A DNA stretch of 64,000 nucleotides from an uncultured Flavobacterium sp. (GCF_951805225.1 NZ_OX638201.1:1178001-1242000), one strand, 5' to 3'. Positions 25,903-36,031 are shown, counted from the first letter of the stretch. Translations and numbers: made by a program. The notes: generated by a model not told the origin, from the letters alone.

Positions 25903-26514
25903 ATGTTTAATATTGCTTTTTGGTTCTTCACTTCGCTTAAAAAAATGCCTGTTTATAACAAATATGATGATCATACTTTAATTGTTCTTCTTAAGGAAGA
26001 TGATCAATTAGCGTATACAGAAATTTTTGAAAGGTATTCCAGACTTTTAGTTAATCATGCTTATAAAATCCTTGGTAATCCTGATGAAGCAAATGATATT
26101 GTTCAGGAAATATTCTTAAGTATTTGGAACAAACGTTATGAATTAAAGATTACAGGTTCACTTTCTTCTTACTTGTACAAAGCAACAAAAAACAGAATAT
26201 TAAATCATATCGCGCACGAAAAAGTGGTTTCGCGTTATGCAGATTCTATTTCGGATTTTATCGAAAGCGACTACATTTTAGCAGATTCTAAAATTAGAGA
26301 GCAAGAATTAGAAGCTATAATTGCAAAAGAAATTGCTTTGCTTCCTGAAAAAATGCGCGAAGTTTTTCTTTTAAGAAAAGTCGAAGAGCTTTCGTATGAT
26401 GAAATTGCACTTCAATTGAATATTACAGATAAAACAGCCAAACAACAAGTTTATAATTCGCTAAAAATACTAAGAGAAAAACTCAAGTCTTTGGTAAGTG
26501 TTTTTATTTGGTAA
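25903..26514 (+). CDS. ECF sigma factor, FecI-like (locus 2)
   Basis: Second FecI-type sigma factor, 203 residues as drawn. Region 2 lies around NDIVQEIFLSIWNKR and region 4 around ELSYDEIALQLNITDKTAKQ. Residue 15 is also Met (MPVYNKYDDHTL, base 25945), which is where many homologues begin. I keep the upstream ATG because the 12-mer spacing matches that of the first sigma gene, but both starts are possible. FecR follows after 195 bases. It should activate the second susCD locus. Confidence 0.9.
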   Translation: MFNIAFWFFTSLKKMPVYNKYDDHTLIVLLKEDDQLAYTEIFERYSRLLVNHAYKILGNPDEANDIVQEIFLSIWNKRYELKITGSLSSYLYKATKNRILNHIAHEKVVSRYADSISDFIESDYILADSKIREQELEAIIAKEIALLPEKMREVFLLRKVEELSYDEIALQLNITDKTAKQQVYNSLKILREKLKSLVSVFIW

Positions 26515-26670
26515 ATTATTCTAGTACTTATTGTTAATTTCTGTGATAAAATCTTCTCGTAACTTCCTTATTTGTAGTTATAAAATAACGTTGTTTTGAT
26601 TTTATTAATAATATAATAATATTTTTTTAATTTTTTTTGGTCATTATCTATGACAAAAGTGGTTTCTAAC

Positions 26671-26684
26671 TGTCTTACTTAAAA
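26671..26684 (+). promoter_or_regulatory. Candidate ECF-sigma promoter element before fecR (locus 2)
   Basis: TGTCTTACTTAAAA, ending 25 bases before the fecR start; counterpart of 7022-7035. Confidence 0.35.
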
Positions 26685-26709
26685 CAGGACAAAATTTCGT
26701 GTTGTAATT

Positions 26710-27843
26710 ATGAAGGAAAATGAAATTTTAGCATTGCTACAAAAATACCAGAAAGGTACTTTATCTCCTGAGGATCAGGATAAACTTGATGCGTGGTATT
26801 TGCACAAAGCTTCTAATAGCAATTTACAGCTTAGCGATTATGAACTTAACGATAGTTACGAATTGCTGAAATCGAAATTACCGTTGCAAAAAGAAACAAA
26901 AGTAATTCGCCTTTGGCCACGTGTAGCCGTTGCTGCTTCGATAGCTGTATTATTGGGTACGGGAATATTTTATTTTACTAAACCAAAAGAACAAATTATT
27001 CAGGTTGCAGCTAAACCACAGGAAATTGCTCCGGGCGGAACTCGAGGAATCCTGACGCTTTCAAACGGAAAGCAAATTATTCTGGCGAATATTTCGGCAA
27101 AAGATACCATTGCAAAAGAAGGAGAAGAAGTTACGATTAAAATGGGCGCAAACGGAGTTATTACATATATCATAAATCCAAATGGTGATACTTCAAAAAA
27201 TAATCCTAATTCATTCAATACACTTTCAACACCAACAGGCGGACAGTATAATATTGTTTTGGCAGATGGTACAAAAGTGTTTCTAAACGCAGTTTCATCA
27301 ATCAAATATCCAACTCAGTTTAATGGAGATACAAGAATGGTAGAGCTGGAAGGTGAAGCTTATTTTGAAGTGGCCAAGAATAAAAATAAACCCTTTATCG
27401 TAAAATCAGACAATCAGTCTATAGAAGTTTTAGGAACTCACTTTAACGTACACGCTTACGCGAATGAATCAATTGTAAAAACGACTTTATTAGAGGGAAG
27501 TGTTGCAGTAAGTTTTAAAAATCAAAAAGCGATTTTAAAACCCGGCCAGCAATCGAACATATCTGAGAATTTTTCTAAAATTAAAATTAGAGAAGTAGAT
27601 ACTGATGAAGCTATTGCCTGGAAAAATGGTCGTTTTAAATTTGATAATGCCGATTTAAAAACGGTAATGAGACAATTGGAACGCTGGTACGGAATTAAAG
27701 TAGAATATCGCGGCGATGTATCGGATGTAAGATTTAACGGCGGAACGTTTATGAATAAAAATTTGTCTGAAGTATTGAAAGTACTTGAGCTTAGTGATAT
27801 AAAATTTAAAGTCGAAGGAAAAACAGTGATTGTATATCCGTGA
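26710..27843 (+). CDS. FecR-type anti-sigma factor (locus 2)
   Basis: Anti-sigma factor of 377 residues with the same order as in locus 1: a cytosolic sigma-binding part (1-68), one membrane helix at about 73-92 (VAVAASIAVLLGTGIFYF), a periplasmic FecR domain (LADGTKVFLNAVSSIKYP, GEAYFEVAK, VLGTHFNVHAY) and a DUF4974 tail (RFKFDNADLKTVMRQLERWY). Clearly paralogous to the 7075-8190 gene. It should hold the 25903 sigma factor inactive until the STN domain of the adjacent SusC signals. Confidence 0.92.
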   Translation: MKENEILALLQKYQKGTLSPEDQDKLDAWYLHKASNSNLQLSDYELNDSYELLKSKLPLQKETKVIRLWPRVAVAASIAVLLGTGIFYFTKPKEQIIQVAAKPQEIAPGGTRGILTLSNGKQIILANISAKDTIAKEGEEVTIKMGANGVITYIINPNGDTSKNNPNSFNTLSTPTGGQYNIVLADGTKVFLNAVSSIKYPTQFNGDTRMVELEGEAYFEVAKNKNKPFIVKSDNQSIEVLGTHFNVHAYANESIVKTTLLEGSVAVSFKNQKAILKPGQQSNISENFSKIKIREVDTDEAIAWKNGRFKFDNADLKTVMRQLERWYGIKVEYRGDVSDVRFNGGTFMNKNLSEVLKVLELSDIKFKVEGKTVIVYP

Positions 27844-27883
27844 TTTTGAATTTACCCGATTATGCTGAAACTATAAAATAAAA

Positions 27884-27912
27884 AACCAGAGGCAGTTGCA
27901 ATGCTTCTGGTT
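27884..27912 (+). promoter_or_regulatory. Leader hairpin upstream of susC (locus 2)
   Basis: AACCAGA / TCTGGTT, one G-T wobble, then GCA / TGC around a 7-base loop. It ends 66 bases before the chosen susC start. The geometry matches that of the 8223-8250 hairpin although the sequence differs. Confidence 0.55.
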
Positions 27913-27946
27913 GTTAAAAAAGTTTATAGTCAGTATAAGTTGTCCA

Positions 27947-27974
27947 CCTATTGTTTAACTAAAACCAAATGTAA
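27947..27974 (+). promoter_or_regulatory. Conserved block before susC start (locus 2)
   Basis: CCTATT-N4-AACTAA-N3-CAAATGTAA just before the ATG at 27979; the same words in the same order as at 8285-8314. This block supports 27979 as the start. Confidence 0.5.
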
Positions 27975-27978
27975 ATGT

Positions 27979-30900
27979 ATGAAATTTAATTTACAACCAA
28001 AAAAACCTTACAAAAAAGTCGGGAAAAATATTTCCTGTCTTAATTTTTCAATCCCTTTATGGGCGTTTAGTGTCTTGTTTTTGCTGTTTTGCAGTTTTAC
28101 AGTTCAGGCACAAAATATTACTATTAAATTTAAAGATGCATCACTTGAAACGGTGCTGAAAGAAGTGGCAAAACAGGCCAATTACGAAGTTTTTTATACG
28201 CAGAAATTGCTGAAAGATTCGAAACCTGTAACCATAAACGTAAAGAATTCTGCTTTGAAAGAAGTATTGAATCAAATTTTTAATGCTCAAAACTTAAAGT
28301 ATTCCATTACCAATCAAACCATTGTGGTAACGGCTGCAAAAGAGGAGAAAGTGGGAAACGGATTAATCGGTATACGCGGAAGAATATTAAATAATAAAAA
28401 TGAACCTTTTCCGGGTGTAAATGTAAATGTTTTAGGCACGAACATTCATGTTGTAACCGATTTTGACGGAGGTTTTTCTCTTGATAATGTGTCATCTGAA
28501 GCTATAATTGAAATCTCGGGATTAACAGTCGAGAAAAAATCTATTGCTATTAGCGGACGTACTCAATTGACAATTGTTGCAGAAGAAAAAGTTGCTATAA
28601 TGAAAGAAGTTGTGATAACAGGTTATCAGACTCTTGAAAGAAAACATTCAACAGGAGCTATAGCAACTGTAGATGAAAAAGTCTTAAACGAAAACATTAA
28701 TGCTGATTTAGGCAGTGCATTAGAAGGCCGTATAGCAGGTTTAATGTTTCAAAAAAATCCTAACGGATCTACAGCAGATAAACCTATTTTAAGAGGTATT
28801 GGTACATTTTCGTCTCTGCAAGTTGGTTATAGTCCGCTTATTGTAATTGATGGTTTGCCAACTGAATTGACTCTGGATCAAATTAATCCTTATGATATCG
28901 AAAGTGTAAATGTTCTTAAAGATGCCGCTGCAGCTTCTATTTATGGTTCAAGAGCAGCAAACGGTGTTATTGTTTTGAGTACTAAAAAAGGAAATGGTAA
29001 TCTAAAAGTTACGGTAAATACCGATTTCTTTATTTCGACAAAACCAAATTTAAGAGATATGAACTATGCTTCAACAAGCGATGTAGTCGATTTTGAACAA
29101 GCAGTTTATAATAGAGAAAGAGCAAGGTTTAGTAACACTACAGACATGTTTAATATCTATGGAGATATCGGAAGCAGCAGTATGAAGTATTACAGTCCAC
29201 TTTATCAGCTTAATCGTGATTTAGAAGAAGGAAAAGTAAGCAATGCAGATTATAACAGTACAATCGCTCAATGGAAAAAGAACGATTATTATAAAGATTA
29301 TCGCGATAATGTATGGCAAGATGAATTTAGACAACGTTACAATGTTACATTTTCCGGAAGTACAAGAAAGCAAAACACCTATGTTTCGTTAAATTATGAC
29401 GAATCAAAAGGTCGTATTAAATACAACACGAGTAATGCTTTTAATATATATGCAAAAAGTAGTTTTCAGGTAAATAACTGGTTGGAGGCGACAATTGGTA
29501 TGAACGGAACTTTGAGCAATGATGATATAACGGATAGTGATTTTGGTAATTACGATATTCAAAAAAGATACGAACGTATTACTGATGATAACGGAAATCT
29601 GGTAATGTCGCCATTTGTTGGTCTTAATGATGGTTTTACTTCCAGTAGTGTTATAAATCCAATGGTTGCTCAAAAACTTGCAGCTTTAAGTGGTTTTAAA
29701 TCAAATGAATTTAATGTTTTAAACTCACTTCAGGAAGGTATAAAAAATCAAAACTCATTAAATTTAAGGGCTTTTGCAAACATCAAAGCCAAGCTTTATA
29801 AAGGTTTGAGTTTTAATACGCAATTTCAATATGAAGCCAGAAGATATGAAAGCTCAGAATATAACGACATAAACTCGTATAAAATGCGTTATGCCATTAA
29901 TGCATTAACAGGATATAATCCAACTACAAATGCTTACACTTACGTGGAAGGATTTTCTACAGGAGGCCGTTACAAACAATTGAGCAATCAAGGGAGTAAC
30001 TATACTTTTAGAAACCAATTAGATTTTACTCAGGAATTTGGAGAAGGCAAACACTCTGTAAATGCAGTTGCCGGTTTTGAAATGAGAGAAAGCAGTTCTC
30101 CGCGAAATATCGAACAAATAAGATACGGTTATGATCCTGTAACACTTTCTTCTGCAGTACTTAATAGTTTGTCACTTAGTCAGACAGGAGTTGCAAGTTA
30201 TATTTCCGGAAACAACAGAACATTAGCGGCTGTATCAAGAACGCAGCTAGAAAGCTTACACCGTTATTTTTCGGTTTTTAGCACTTTAAATTATACTTAT
30301 TTGTCTAAATATAACCTAACAGGAAGTTACAGAGTAGACAGAGCAGATTTGTTTGGAGCAGATCCTAAATATAAAAACCGTCCGTTATGGTCAGCAGGTT
30401 TGGGATGGAATGCGAGCAGCGAAGATTTCATGAAAGAAATAAAATGGATTAGTGCTTTGAAAGTGAGAGCAACTTATGGAATTAACGGAAATATAGATCA
30501 ATCTACAAGTCCATATGTAACGGCTACAAGAAGAAACGATAACTTATATCAATCTTTACAATACATCAATGTAACATCACAGCCAAATCCTATGTTAAGA
30601 TGGGAGAAAACACAAACGACCAACTTTGGTGTAGATTACAGCTTGTTTCGCAGTAAGTTAAACGGAAGCATTGATATTTACCGTAAATACAGTTCAGATT
30701 TATTAGCAACAACAGATTTAGATCCTACGGTTGGTGCATTGACGAGAAGAATTAATGCTGGAGCTTTACTAAATAGAGGTATCGAATTCAGTTTAGGTTC
30801 TGAGTGGTACAATGATGGAAGTTTTCGTATTGGTTCAAACTTAATTTTTGGCTTTAATAAAACAACGGTCAAAAAGATTACCAGAGCAGAATCTACAGCT

Positions 30901-31617
30901 TCTAATTATGTAGGTTTTCCAGGAGATTACTTTTTAGAAAATGAAGTATACAATAGTTTATACGCTTACAAATATGGAGGAACTGTTAATGGATATCCTT
31001 ATATTTTAGATGAAAACGGAAATCCGTCGATTACTTTCGATACTTCCGGAAATCCTGTACCAACTTCTGTAAAATCAGTAAACAATGTTGGCGCACTTGT
31101 TAATATGGGAAGTTTAATGCCAACGTATACAGGTTCATTATCACAACGATTTTCGTATAAACAGTTTGATTTGAATTTCTTGTTTATTTTCTCAGGAGGA
31201 AATGTAATGCGCAAAGAGACTATAGATATGAGTACAGATGCAGTAAATCTTTCGGGTATTTCAGATCGTTATACAGATACCAATCAAAATGGGAATACTC
31301 GTTTGTATGTAGATTTTGCCGAAAATGTTAGAAGTTATGCTTCAACAATAAGCAGTCAATGGAGAAACTCAGATGTAAATGTTGTCGATGGAGATTACAT
31401 CAAATTAAGAAACATTTCTATGGCTTATAATTTGCCAAAACCTTTTGCCAATAAAATGAAAATAGCATCGGCTAAGTTTACATTTCAGGTAAATAATCTT
31501 TGGTATTGGAGTGCAGCCGGAAATCATATTGATCCTGAAGTTTATTCGGCTAATTCGGGTACACGTAATTTACCATTGCCTAAAACGTATTTATTAGGCT
31601 TTAATTTAACGCTATAA
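27979..31617 (+). CDS. SusC/RagA TonB-linked outer-membrane transporter with STN domain (locus 2)
   Basis: Second transducing SusC protein, 1212 residues. A basic N-terminal extension and signal helix (ending TVQAQ near residue 45) lead into an STN domain (about 46-115), a carboxypeptidase-regulatory-like domain (about 125-215), a plug (about 230-350, with SIYGSRAANGVIVLSTKKG) and a barrel ending in LLGFNLTL. The longer frame from 27901 starts inside the leader hairpin and adds a Cys/Lys-rich stretch unlike a signal, so I reject it. It pairs with the SusD gene 3 bases downstream. Substrate unknown. Confidence 0.94.
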   Translation: MKFNLQPKKPYKKVGKNISCLNFSIPLWAFSVLFLLFCSFTVQAQNITIKFKDASLETVLKEVAKQANYEVFYTQKLLKDSKPVTINVKNSALKEVLNQIFNAQNLKYSITNQTIVVTAAKEEKVGNGLIGIRGRILNNKNEPFPGVNVNVLGTNIHVVTDFDGGFSLDNVSSEAIIEISGLTVEKKSIAISGRTQLTIVAEEKVAIMKEVVITGYQTLERKHSTGAIATVDEKVLNENINADLGSALEGRIAGLMFQKNPNGSTADKPILRGIGTFSSLQVGYSPLIVIDGLPTELTLDQINPYDIESVNVLKDAAAASIYGSRAANGVIVLSTKKGNGNLKVTVNTDFFISTKPNLRDMNYASTSDVVDFEQAVYNRERARFSNTTDMFNIYGDIGSSSMKYYSPLYQLNRDLEEGKVSNADYNSTIAQWKKNDYYKDYRDNVWQDEFRQRYNVTFSGSTRKQNTYVSLNYDESKGRIKYNTSNAFNIYAKSSFQVNNWLEATIGMNGTLSNDDITDSDFGNYDIQKRYERITDDNGNLVMSPFVGLNDGFTSSSVINPMVAQKLAALSGFKSNEFNVLNSLQEGIKNQNSLNLRAFANIKAKLYKGLSFNTQFQYEARRYESSEYNDINSYKMRYAINALTGYNPTTNAYTYVEGFSTGGRYKQLSNQGSNYTFRNQLDFTQEFGEGKHSVNAVAGFEMRESSSPRNIEQIRYGYDPVTLSSAVLNSLSLSQTGVASYISGNNRTLAAVSRTQLESLHRYFSVFSTLNYTYLSKYNLTGSYRVDRADLFGADPKYKNRPLWSAGLGWNASSEDFMKEIKWISALKVRATYGINGNIDQSTSPYVTATRRNDNLYQSLQYINVTSQPNPMLRWEKTQTTNFGVDYSLFRSKLNGSIDIYRKYSSDLLATTDLDPTVGALTRRINAGALLNRGIEFSLGSEWYNDGSFRIGSNLIFGFNKTTVKKITRAESTASNYVGFPGDYFLENEVYNSLYAYKYGGTVNGYPYILDENGNPSITFDTSGNPVPTSVKSVNNVGALVNMGSLMPTYTGSLSQRFSYKQFDLNFLFIFSGGNVMRKETIDMSTDAVNLSGISDRYTDTNQNGNTRLYVDFAENVRSYASTISSQWRNSDVNVVDGDYIKLRNISMAYNLPKPFANKMKIASAKFTFQVNNLWYWSAAGNHIDPEVYSANSGTRNLPLPKTYLLGFNLTL

Positions 31618-31620
31618 AAA

Positions 31621-33045
31621 ATGAAACATATATATATAATAACGCTGTCGCTTTTGATGTTAACGGTAACATCATGCGAAGAATATACAGATGTAACGCC
31701 AAAAGGTGCTTTGGTTATCGAAACAGCAGCACAATTTTATGAAATGGTATCGCTGCCAAACAGAGGTTATCCCATCAGTAATTTTCAGTATCTGTCAGAT
31801 GATCAATGGATGAAAGAAAGCAACGTAATAGGCGTAACTCCAAACGTTGATATTATTAATTTTACTTTTGATGAAACTACAGACAGAGTTTCTTTATTGA
31901 AAACTTCGAGTTTTTACAATCAGGCTTACGCGTATATCAACAGATGGAATACCATTATTACATTAATTGATGACAGTAAAGGAGATGAAAATACCAAAAA
32001 ATTAGCAAAAGCAGAAGCTAAAATCAACAGAGCTTACGATCACTTTTTGTTAGTTAATACTTATGCAAAAGGATATAATCCGCAAACGGCGGCAACTGAC
32101 GGCGGTATTTGTATTATGGATAAATTTGATCTGGAAGCGCAACCGGCAAAATCGACCGTAGCTCAGGTTTACGATTTTATTCAGAAGGATATAGAAGATG
32201 CATTGCCTTATCTTCAGGAAAAACCACTTGATGTTTATCATCCTTCGCTGGCATTTGCGTATGCTTTTAAAGCGAAAGTTCATTTGTTTAAACGTGAAAT
32301 TGCCAAAGCAAGAGAAGCCGCAGAAAAATCATTAAGTTATAACAATCAAATTTTTGATATGGTAGCTTATAGTAAACAAGGCGGACCAACAGTAGTTACC
32401 GTTCCAGCAGCAAATAATGTAGAAGTATTGAGTTACCAATACATGACAGGTTATAATGAGATGAATTTTGCTTATCAATATGTTATAAGCCCGGAACTAA
32501 GAACTTTATTCGGGACAAATGATGCACGTTTTAATCTGTTTTTCAATACAACGAGCGCAACAAATTTAGATCAGGGTTCAAGTACGGCTTATTGGTCAAC
32601 TGCGTATACGAGATTCTTTTATCCAACTGTTGGAATGAAAACGACTGAGGTATATTTAATGCAAGCTGAATGTTATGCCAGAGAAGATAAATTGGCAGAA
32701 GCTGTTGGTGTTTTAAACACATTAAGAGCAAAACGTATTGTATCCGGAACTGTAGATTTAGCGGTTCCAGCGACCAGAAAAGAAACTATGGAGTTGGTTA
32801 TAAACGAACGCAGAAGAGAATTGCTTTTAGGTTTCAATCGTTTCTTTGATCTTAAGAGATTAAATACTGAAACTGATTATGCAAAAACCGTTACAAGAGT
32901 ATTTCCGCTGGTAAACAAAACCGTTCCTCAAAAAACGTACACGCTACAGCCTAATTCAAGGTTATACGTTATTCCGTTTCCTTTGTCTGCCCTTACAAAA
33001 AATCCAAAACTTACATTAAATACAGACGAGAAACTTCCGTTTTAA
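31621..33045 (+). CDS. SusD/RagB-family outer-membrane lipoprotein (locus 2)
   Basis: Surface lid protein for the preceding SusC. Lipoprotein signal MKHIYIITLSLLMLTVTSC with Cys19; TPR-like helices in the centre (AEAKINRAYDHFLLVNTYAKGY, HPSLAFAYAFKAKVHL); a C-terminal RagB portion with NERRRELLLGFNRFFDLKR. The 474 residues are complete. The gene is tightly packed between susC (3 bases) and the metalloprotease gene (5 bases), indicating one transcript. Confidence 0.93.
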   Translation: MKHIYIITLSLLMLTVTSCEEYTDVTPKGALVIETAAQFYEMVSLPNRGYPISNFQYLSDDQWMKESNVIGVTPNVDIINFTFDETTDRVSLLKTSSFYNQAYAYINRWNTIITLIDDSKGDENTKKLAKAEAKINRAYDHFLLVNTYAKGYNPQTAATDGGICIMDKFDLEAQPAKSTVAQVYDFIQKDIEDALPYLQEKPLDVYHPSLAFAYAFKAKVHLFKREIAKAREAAEKSLSYNNQIFDMVAYSKQGGPTVVTVPAANNVEVLSYQYMTGYNEMNFAYQYVISPELRTLFGTNDARFNLFFNTTSATNLDQGSSTAYWSTAYTRFFYPTVGMKTTEVYLMQAECYAREDKLAEAVGVLNTLRAKRIVSGTVDLAVPATRKETMELVINERRRELLLGFNRFFDLKRLNTETDYAKTVTRVFPLVNKTVPQKTYTLQPNSRLYVIPFPLSALTKNPKLTLNTDEKLPF

Positions 33046-33050
33046 TTACA

Positions 33051-35489
33051 ATGAAAAAAATATTCCTATTACTAATCATGCTGGTTGCAGGACACCAGCA
33101 TGGTTTTGCTCAAACTCCCGAAAAAAAAGCAGATAGCACAAGTACGCCACCAAAAGGTATGCAGCCTTATAATAAAATAATTACTGATAAAGCTAAAACT
33201 AAATCAGGATTGTTCGTTGTTAGTCAGGTAGATACTAAATATTATTTGCAAATTCCAGACAGTTTATTCAACAGATACATGTTGGTTGTAACCCGATATC
33301 TTTCTACTCCTGAAGGTTTTGGACGTTTTGGCGGAGAAAAAGCCAACGAGCAGACTATCTATTTTGAAAAAGGAACAAACAATACCGTTTTTCTAAGATC
33401 GTTACAATATAGACAAGACGTTCGCAATGCTGATTCTATGTTGGCAAAAGCATTAGAAGGAAGCAACGAGAATCCAATTGTGGCAGCTTTTCCAATAAAA
33501 ACAACCAATCCGGACACAGGAAATGTTGTCATTGAAGTAACAGATGCTTTCAAAAAAGAGAATGCAATGTTCTCATTAGGAAGTCAGGAAAAAACAGAAA
33601 AAAAATTAACGTCTCTGGCTGATGATAAATCTTTTATTGAAACGATAGATACATATCCGATTAACATAGAGGTTAAAACTACAAAAACCTATACAAGCAC
33701 AACTGCAAGCAGCGGAACAATAACATTAAGAGTAAATACCTCGATTGTGTTATTGCCAAAAATACCAATGCGCAAACGTTTTGCCGATGAAAGAGTTGGT
33801 TTTTTTGCTAATAAATATGTTTTGTTTGATGATGATGAACAACGCGCTCAGACGAAATTTATAATTCAGCGTTATCGTCTGGAACCGAAAGACAAGGACA
33901 TTAAGAAATATCTAAACGGTGAATTGGTTGAACCAAAAAAACAGATCGTTTATTACATTGATCCGGCAACACCAAAAAAATGGAGACCGTATTTAATTGC
34001 AGGAATCAACGACTGGCAAAAGGCTTTTGAAGCAGCAGGTTTTAAAAATGCTATTGTGGGTAAAGAATGGCCGGAAAATGATCCAACAATGAGTTTAGAA
34101 GATGCAAGGTATTCTGTTGTAAGATATTATGCATCAGAAACACCAAATGCTTACGGACCAAGAGTAAGCGATCCAAGAAGTGGAGAAATCATCGAAAGTC
34201 ACGTTGGCTGGTATCATAATGTGATGAAATTAGTACAAAGATGGTACATGATTCAGGCAGGACCTTTGGATGCAAGAGCTAGAAAAATGCATTTAGATGA
34301 TGAGTTAATGGGACAATTAATTCGTTTTGTTTCGTCGCATGAAATTGGACACACAATTGGTTTGCGTCATAATATGGGAGCAAGCAGCGCTACTCCTGTA
34401 GAAAAATTAAGAGATAAAAAATGGGTTGAAGCAAATGGTCATACAGTTTCTATAATGGATTATGCCCGTTTTAATTATGTTGCACAACCGGAAGATAATA
34501 TTAGCCCAAAAGGAATTTATCCGCGTATTGGTGCGTATGACAAATGGGCTTTGAAATGGGGTTACAGCTATTTTCCAAAAGCTAAAGACGAATTTGAAGA
34601 AGAAGATATACTTGCAAAAATAACGACAGATAGTTTGAAAGCAAATCCAAAATTATGGTTTGGAGGCGAAGGAAAAGAGGAAGATCCCCGCAGCCAGACA
34701 GAAGATCTTGGAGATGATGCAGTTCTTGCGAGCGACTACGGAATTAAAAATTTAAAGCGTGTAGTTCCTAATCTTATCGAGTGGACGTATCAGCCAAACG
34801 ATGCATATGATAATTTAGCGGATATGCATAAAGCAGTTGTAAGACAATATGGTTTGTATTTATATCATGTACTGAAATATATTGGTAATAATTATGTCAC
34901 AAAAAGAACTGTTGATGAAAAAGGTGTAGTGTACCAGCCAGTTCCAAAAGCCAAAGTAAAAGCAGCCGTAGATTATGTAGGACGACAATTGTTTGTAGCT
35001 CCGCTCTGGATATATCCTCAGGATATTAGTCAATTAATTTCTTTAAAAGCCGAAGATCAAATTGCAGATCAACAAAATCAAATATTAAATATGTTGTTGA
35101 GTTCTGGTATTTTGTACAACATTAGTCTAAAAGCAATGCAGTTTGAAGGAGCTTATACGGTTCCAGAGTTTTTAAACGATTTAGAGCAAACGGTTTGGAT
35201 TAAATTTAGCGGAGACGAAAAATTAGATTATTACAGACGCGCACTTCAGCGCAGCTACGTCGATAAGTTATACTTATTACTGTTACCAAAAGAGGCAGAA
35301 GGAAGCAGAGCTTTAAATACTGCACAACGAAGTGACGTAAGATTATATGCCAAACAACATCTTGTAAAATTAAGATCTGATGTTACAAAATTGATGATTG
35401 GAAGTACAGATTTAAATAAAGAACATTTTGAAAGTATTTTGATCGAAATTGACAAGATCACTTCAAAACTAAATAAAACAGATATATGA
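33051..35489 (+). CDS. Exported zincin metalloprotease (DUF5117/DUF4953 type)
   Basis: Secreted zinc protease of 812 residues with signal peptide (MKKIFLLLIMLVAGHQHGFA). An N-terminal DUF5117-like domain (about 60-300) precedes a metzincin-like domain with H430EIGHTIGLRH440 (HExxHxxGxxH) and a Met-turn at SIMDYARF. The long C-terminal helical part (about 520-812) is typical of this Bacteroidota group. It is translationally coupled to susD and overlaps the next gene by 4 bases. Probably digests a protein substrate outside or just inside the outer membrane so that SusCD can import fragments; inferred from context. Confidence 0.9.
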   Translation: MKKIFLLLIMLVAGHQHGFAQTPEKKADSTSTPPKGMQPYNKIITDKAKTKSGLFVVSQVDTKYYLQIPDSLFNRYMLVVTRYLSTPEGFGRFGGEKANEQTIYFEKGTNNTVFLRSLQYRQDVRNADSMLAKALEGSNENPIVAAFPIKTTNPDTGNVVIEVTDAFKKENAMFSLGSQEKTEKKLTSLADDKSFIETIDTYPINIEVKTTKTYTSTTASSGTITLRVNTSIVLLPKIPMRKRFADERVGFFANKYVLFDDDEQRAQTKFIIQRYRLEPKDKDIKKYLNGELVEPKKQIVYYIDPATPKKWRPYLIAGINDWQKAFEAAGFKNAIVGKEWPENDPTMSLEDARYSVVRYYASETPNAYGPRVSDPRSGEIIESHVGWYHNVMKLVQRWYMIQAGPLDARARKMHLDDELMGQLIRFVSSHEIGHTIGLRHNMGASSATPVEKLRDKKWVEANGHTVSIMDYARFNYVAQPEDNISPKGIYPRIGAYDKWALKWGYSYFPKAKDEFEEEDILAKITTDSLKANPKLWFGGEGKEEDPRSQTEDLGDDAVLASDYGIKNLKRVVPNLIEWTYQPNDAYDNLADMHKAVVRQYGLYLYHVLKYIGNNYVTKRTVDEKGVVYQPVPKAKVKAAVDYVGRQLFVAPLWIYPQDISQLISLKAEDQIADQQNQILNMLLSSGILYNISLKAMQFEGAYTVPEFLNDLEQTVWIKFSGDEKLDYYRRALQRSYVDKLYLLLLPKEAEGSRALNTAQRSDVRLYAKQHLVKLRSDVTKLMIGSTDLNKEHFESILIEIDKITSKLNKTDI

Positions 35490-36007
35490 GAAAATTATTA
35501 GTTATAGCATTAATAGGATTAACTACTTTGGCAAATGCCCAAATAACATCAAAGCAGGAAGTTGCCCCGGAATTAGTTGCAAAACGTGAAGCACAGAAAA
35601 AGGAAATTACAGCCAAATATCTGGCTTTAAAGAATGATCTTCTTGTTTCGGATAGTCTTGCGGTGGTTAAAAATGCAACGGCTTTACAGCTTTCATTAAA
35701 GAATTTCAGATTTAAAAAATTAAACATCGAACAAATGAACGCCGCTACAATGGCAAGAAAAGAAATTATAGATCTTGCAGGCGAAGTTGCAGCAACAAAA
35801 AATATCAATAAGCAGCGTAAAATTTTCCAGACGCTTTCGGCTAAATTTTGGGATTTAGCACCTAAATTCAAAGCCGATGATATTGCATTAAATCTTCAGG
35901 TTTGCCCAATGACCGGTGCTATGTGGCTTAGTGATAGTAAGGAAATCAAAAATCCTTACTACCCAAAAAATATGTTGACTTGCGGTGAAGTAAAAGCAAG
36001 TTTATAA
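35486..36007 (+). CDS. Exported DUF3347-type protein
   Basis: Exported protein of 173 residues with signal peptide MRKLLVIALIGLTTLANAQ. The C-terminus, CPMTGAMWLSDSKEIKNPYY then MLTCGEV, is the typical end of DUF3347 proteins. These often accompany copper efflux components, and the Cys/Met content suggests metal binding. The helical first half (residues 25-120) fits the same family. The start codon overlaps the stop of the protease gene (ATGA), so translation is coupled. A role as metal-handling partner of the zinc protease is possible but unproven. Confidence 0.8.
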   Translation: MRKLLVIALIGLTTLANAQITSKQEVAPELVAKREAQKKEITAKYLALKNDLLVSDSLAVVKNATALQLSLKNFRFKKLNIEQMNAATMARKEIIDLAGEVAATKNINKQRKIFQTLSAKFWDLAPKFKADDIALNLQVCPMTGAMWLSDSKEIKNPYYPKNMLTCGEVKASL

Positions 36008-36031
36008 AGAGTGAATTGAATTAGTTGGATA

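Noticed and set aside
27901..27978. Longer N-terminus of the second SusC
   Set aside because: The ATG at 27901 lies in the leader hairpin, and the extra 26 residues do not resemble a signal sequence; the conserved block points to 27979.
35458..35871. 137-codon minus-strand frame
   Set aside because: Antisense to the DUF3347 gene, whose forward frame has a signal peptide and known motif.
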